Shown here: in pieces, positions 4,957-7,004 of the stretch
How the letters are laid out: each line of letters starts with the position of its first letter
How positions within the stretch are numbered: the first letter of the stretch is position 1
NCBI GenBank assembly: GCA_021129785.1
Contig: JAJOKQ010000011.1
Span: forward strand, 1-7,004
Direction: 5' to 3'
DNA: 7,004 nt
Origin: Clostridiales bacterium
GTDB lineage: Bacteria; Bacillota; Clostridia; Peptostreptococcales; NVVX01
The notes under the pieces: model-generated
Seen by the model: only the letters and a program-made list of their open reading frames with translations
Databases searched by the model: none
Told to the model about the DNA's origin: nothing
Made by a program: the position numbers and the translations under genes

Positions 4957-7004
4957 ATGTTAGCACCATTGAGTTGGTTGAAAGAATACGTAAGAATTGA
5001 GTTAGATACGAATACATTAGGGAATAAAATGACAATGACAGGCTCTAAAGTTGAAGAAGTCAAATTAGTAGGAAAAAATATTAGTGGTGTTCTAGTAGGC
5101 AAAATAGAAGATATTAAATCGCATCCTAATGCAGATAAGCTGATAATAACTATAGTAAATGTTGGCGATAGAAAACTACAAATAGTTACTGGAGCAACAA
5201 ATGTAGCAGTCGGAGATCTTATTCCTGTTGCAGTTCATGGAGCAAAACTTGCTAATGATTTGAAAATTAAAAAAGGCAAGTTAAGAGGTGAAGTATCAGA
5301 AGGAATGCTTTGTTCTCCAGAGGAACTCGGTATTTCAAAGAACTTAATACCAGAAGATTGTAAAGATGGTATTTGGATACTTGATGGTCAATTTACTTTA
5401 GGTAAGGATTTTATGGATGAGCTGTTATTTAGAGACTATGTAATAGAGTTTGACATAACTTCGAATAGACCAGACTGTTTAAGCATGATAGGGATTGCGC
5501 GGGAGATTTCTGCAAGCACAGGTGAGATGCTGCGCTATCCAGAAATAAAATTCAAAAAAATAAAAGGTACTGCACTAGATAAAGTAGAAGTAGTAATAGA
5601 AGACGACGAAGGATGCAAAAGATATGTAGCAAGAGTAATAAAAAATGTGATAGTAAAAAGGTCGCCTACATGGCTACAACAAAAACTAATTAAAGCAGGA
5701 ATTAGGCCAATAAACAATATAGTAGATATAACTAATTACGTAATGTTAGAGTACGGTCAACCGTTACATGCTTTTGATCTAGACACAATTAAAAGCAAGA
5801 AAATAGTCGTTAAAAGAGCAGCAGACGAAATATTTAGAACGTTAGATGGAAGATATAGAGAGCTAAATAATACAATGACCGTTATATCAGATGCTGATGA
5901 AACAATTGCTATAGCCGGTGTTATGGGTGGAGGAAAAACAGAAGTAAAATCAGGAACGACTACGTTACTACTTGAATCTGCAAACTTCGACAAAGACATG
6001 ATTAGATTAACTTCTAAAGCTTTGCAACTAAGAACCGAAGCATCTTCTAGATTCGAAAAAGGTGTTGATACTAACATTGCAAAACTTGCAGTAGACAGAG
6101 CGTGCCAACTGATAGAATTACTAGAGTGTGGTGAAGTAGTTGAAGATGTAATTGATGTTTATCCAGTGAGAAAAGAAAAAAGAAAATTAACTATAAGAAC
6201 AAAAAAAATTAACGAATTGTTAGGAACAGATTTAAAGCCAGAAGAAATTATTAATATATTAGAATCGCTAGAAATATGTGCTAATAGGAGTGAAGATAAT
6301 ATTGATGTTTTAATCCCTACGAATCGGGACGATTTAGTGGAAGAAGTCGACTTTATAGAGGAGATTGCTCGAATATATGGATTTGAGAGAATTAAGTCTA
6401 CAATGCCAAAAGGAAGCGTAGTTATTGGCGGAAGAACTTATAGTCAGAACATAAGAGGATTAGTTAAAGAAATATTAAACTCATGCGGCTTTAACGAAAT
6501 ATTGACATATTCTTTTGTAAGCCCTAAAAGCATAGAAAAAATACATACTAATGAAAATAGTATAAAAAAGGATTATGTTAAATTGTTAAACCCATTAGGT
6601 GATGAAACAAGTGTAATGAGAACAACGCTTATACCAAATATGCTCGAAGTATTAGGAAGAAACTCAAACAGAATGGTGACAAATGTGCGTGCATTTGAAT
6701 TAGGTAGTATTTTCATACCTAGTACGCAGACTGAAATAAACCTTCCAAATGAAATAGAGAATCTTGCTATTGGGATGTATGGCTCTGCTAACTTCTACAT
6801 GTTAAAAGGTGTAATCGAAGAAATATTAAATCAGCTTGGTATAACTGATATGCAATTTGACGTAGAAAAATATCATTCGACATACCATCCAGGAAGATGT
6901 GCAAATATTATTGTTGCGGATCAAGTAATTGGTACTTTTGGACAATTGCACCCTACAGTTACTGAAAACTACAGTATAAACGCAAACTGTTTTATTGCCG
7001 AAAT
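4957..7004 (+). CDS. pheT: Phenylalanine--tRNA ligase beta subunit PheT (3' partial)
   Basis: It pairs with PheS to form the synthetase, recognising tRNA and providing editing of mischarged Tyr-tRNA-Phe. The frame is open without a stop for 682 codons to the window edge; the family is about 800 aa, so roughly 115-120 residues are missing, including the C-terminal anticodon-binding (FDX-ACB) domain. Visible domains are an OB-fold tRNA-binding domain (about 40-148, with HPNADKL at 56-62), FDITSNRPDCLSM at about 165-177, a B3/B4 editing domain (about 200-395, with RTEASSRFEKGVD at 359-371), a B5 domain (about 409-475, with PTNRDDLVEEVDFIEEIARI), and the start of the inactive synthetase-like core from about 485. 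AGGAGGA at 4944-4950 overlaps the pheS stop and lies 6 nt before the ATG, indicating tight operon coupling. I read the frame codon by codon and found no frameshift. Confidence 0.98.
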   Translation, partial: MLAPLSWLKEYVRIELDTNTLGNKMTMTGSKVEEVKLVGKNISGVLVGKIEDIKSHPNADKLIITIVNVGDRKLQIVTGATNVAVGDLIPVAVHGAKLANDLKIKKGKLRGEVSEGMLCSPEELGISKNLIPEDCKDGIWILDGQFTLGKDFMDELLFRDYVIEFDITSNRPDCLSMIGIAREISASTGEMLRYPEIKFKKIKGTALDKVEVVIEDDEGCKRYVARVIKNVIVKRSPTWLQQKLIKAGIRPINNIVDITNYVMLEYGQPLHAFDLDTIKSKKIVVKRAADEIFRTLDGRYRELNNTMTVISDADETIAIAGVMGGGKTEVKSGTTTLLLESANFDKDMIRLTSKALQLRTEASSRFEKGVDTNIAKLAVDRACQLIELLECGEVVEDVIDVYPVRKEKRKLTIRTKKINELLGTDLKPEEIINILESLEICANRSEDNIDVLIPTNRDDLVEEVDFIEEIARIYGFERIKSTMPKGSVVIGGRTYSQNIRGLVKEILNSCGFNEILTYSFVSPKSIEKIHTNENSIKKDYVKLLNPLGDETSVMRTTLIPNMLEVLGRNSNRMVTNVRAFELGSIFIPSTQTEINLPNEIENLAIGMYGSANFYMLKGVIEEILNQLGITDMQFDVEKYHSTYHPGRCANIIVADQVIGTFGQLHPTVTENYSINANCFIAE

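Noticed and set aside
1..7004. CRISPR arrays, insertion sequences, tRNA or rRNA genes
   Set aside because: I saw no regularly spaced repeats, no transposase-like frame, no terminal inverted repeats and no tRNA-like cloverleaf in the non-coding stretches.

Overview
The window is AT-rich, with tightly spaced genes, strong AGGAGG-type ribosome binding sites and a T-box riboswitch in front of the phenylalanyl-tRNA synthetase genes. Together with a KtrAB potassium transporter, a SpoU-family rRNA methyltransferase beside pheS, and a YqzL-like microprotein, this points to a low-GC Gram-positive bacterium. My best guess is the class Clostridia. That placement rests on gene content and order; no marker in the window fixes the genus. 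All genes lie on the + strand.

Bases 1-380 hold the 3' end of a gene that enters from outside the window. The visible 125 residues look like the C-terminal nuclease toxin domain of a polymorphic or contact-dependent secreted toxin (Burkholderia CdiA-CT tRNase-like fold). No intact immunity gene follows. Only a 138-bp gap remains, with an unused ribosome binding site, tiny open frames and a sigma-A-type promoter for the next operon.

Bases 519-3342 form a compact cluster, ktrB-ktrA-rlmP. KtrB is the K+ channel-like membrane subunit and KtrA its nucleotide-binding RCK gating subunit. The third gene is a 2'-O-methyltransferase of the TrmH/SpoU family, most likely the YsgA/RlmP 23S rRNA enzyme. 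Gaps are 11 bp, so co-transcription from the promoter at 455-483 is likely.

Bases 3343-3925 are regulatory. They contain an imperfect stem-loop, two short perfect palindromes, an extended -10 promoter, a 29-codon YqzL-like gene too short for most gene callers, and a complete T-box riboswitch. The T-box has a UUC (Phe) specifier, an AGUA/GAA specifier loop, a CCGUUA motif, a GGGUGGUACCG T-box and an intrinsic terminator. Uncharged tRNA-Phe would stabilise the antiterminator and allow transcription into pheST.

Bases 3926-7004 carry pheS (complete, 339 aa) and pheT (3' truncated by the window edge after 682 codons), the two subunits of the (alpha-beta)2 phenylalanyl-tRNA synthetase.

Most of the window is housekeeping sequence. 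The parts most worth a second look are the orphan toxin tail with its missing catalytic-type lysine and missing immunity gene, and the YqzL-like microgene placed immediately upstream of, and probably in the same transcript as, the pheST T-box.
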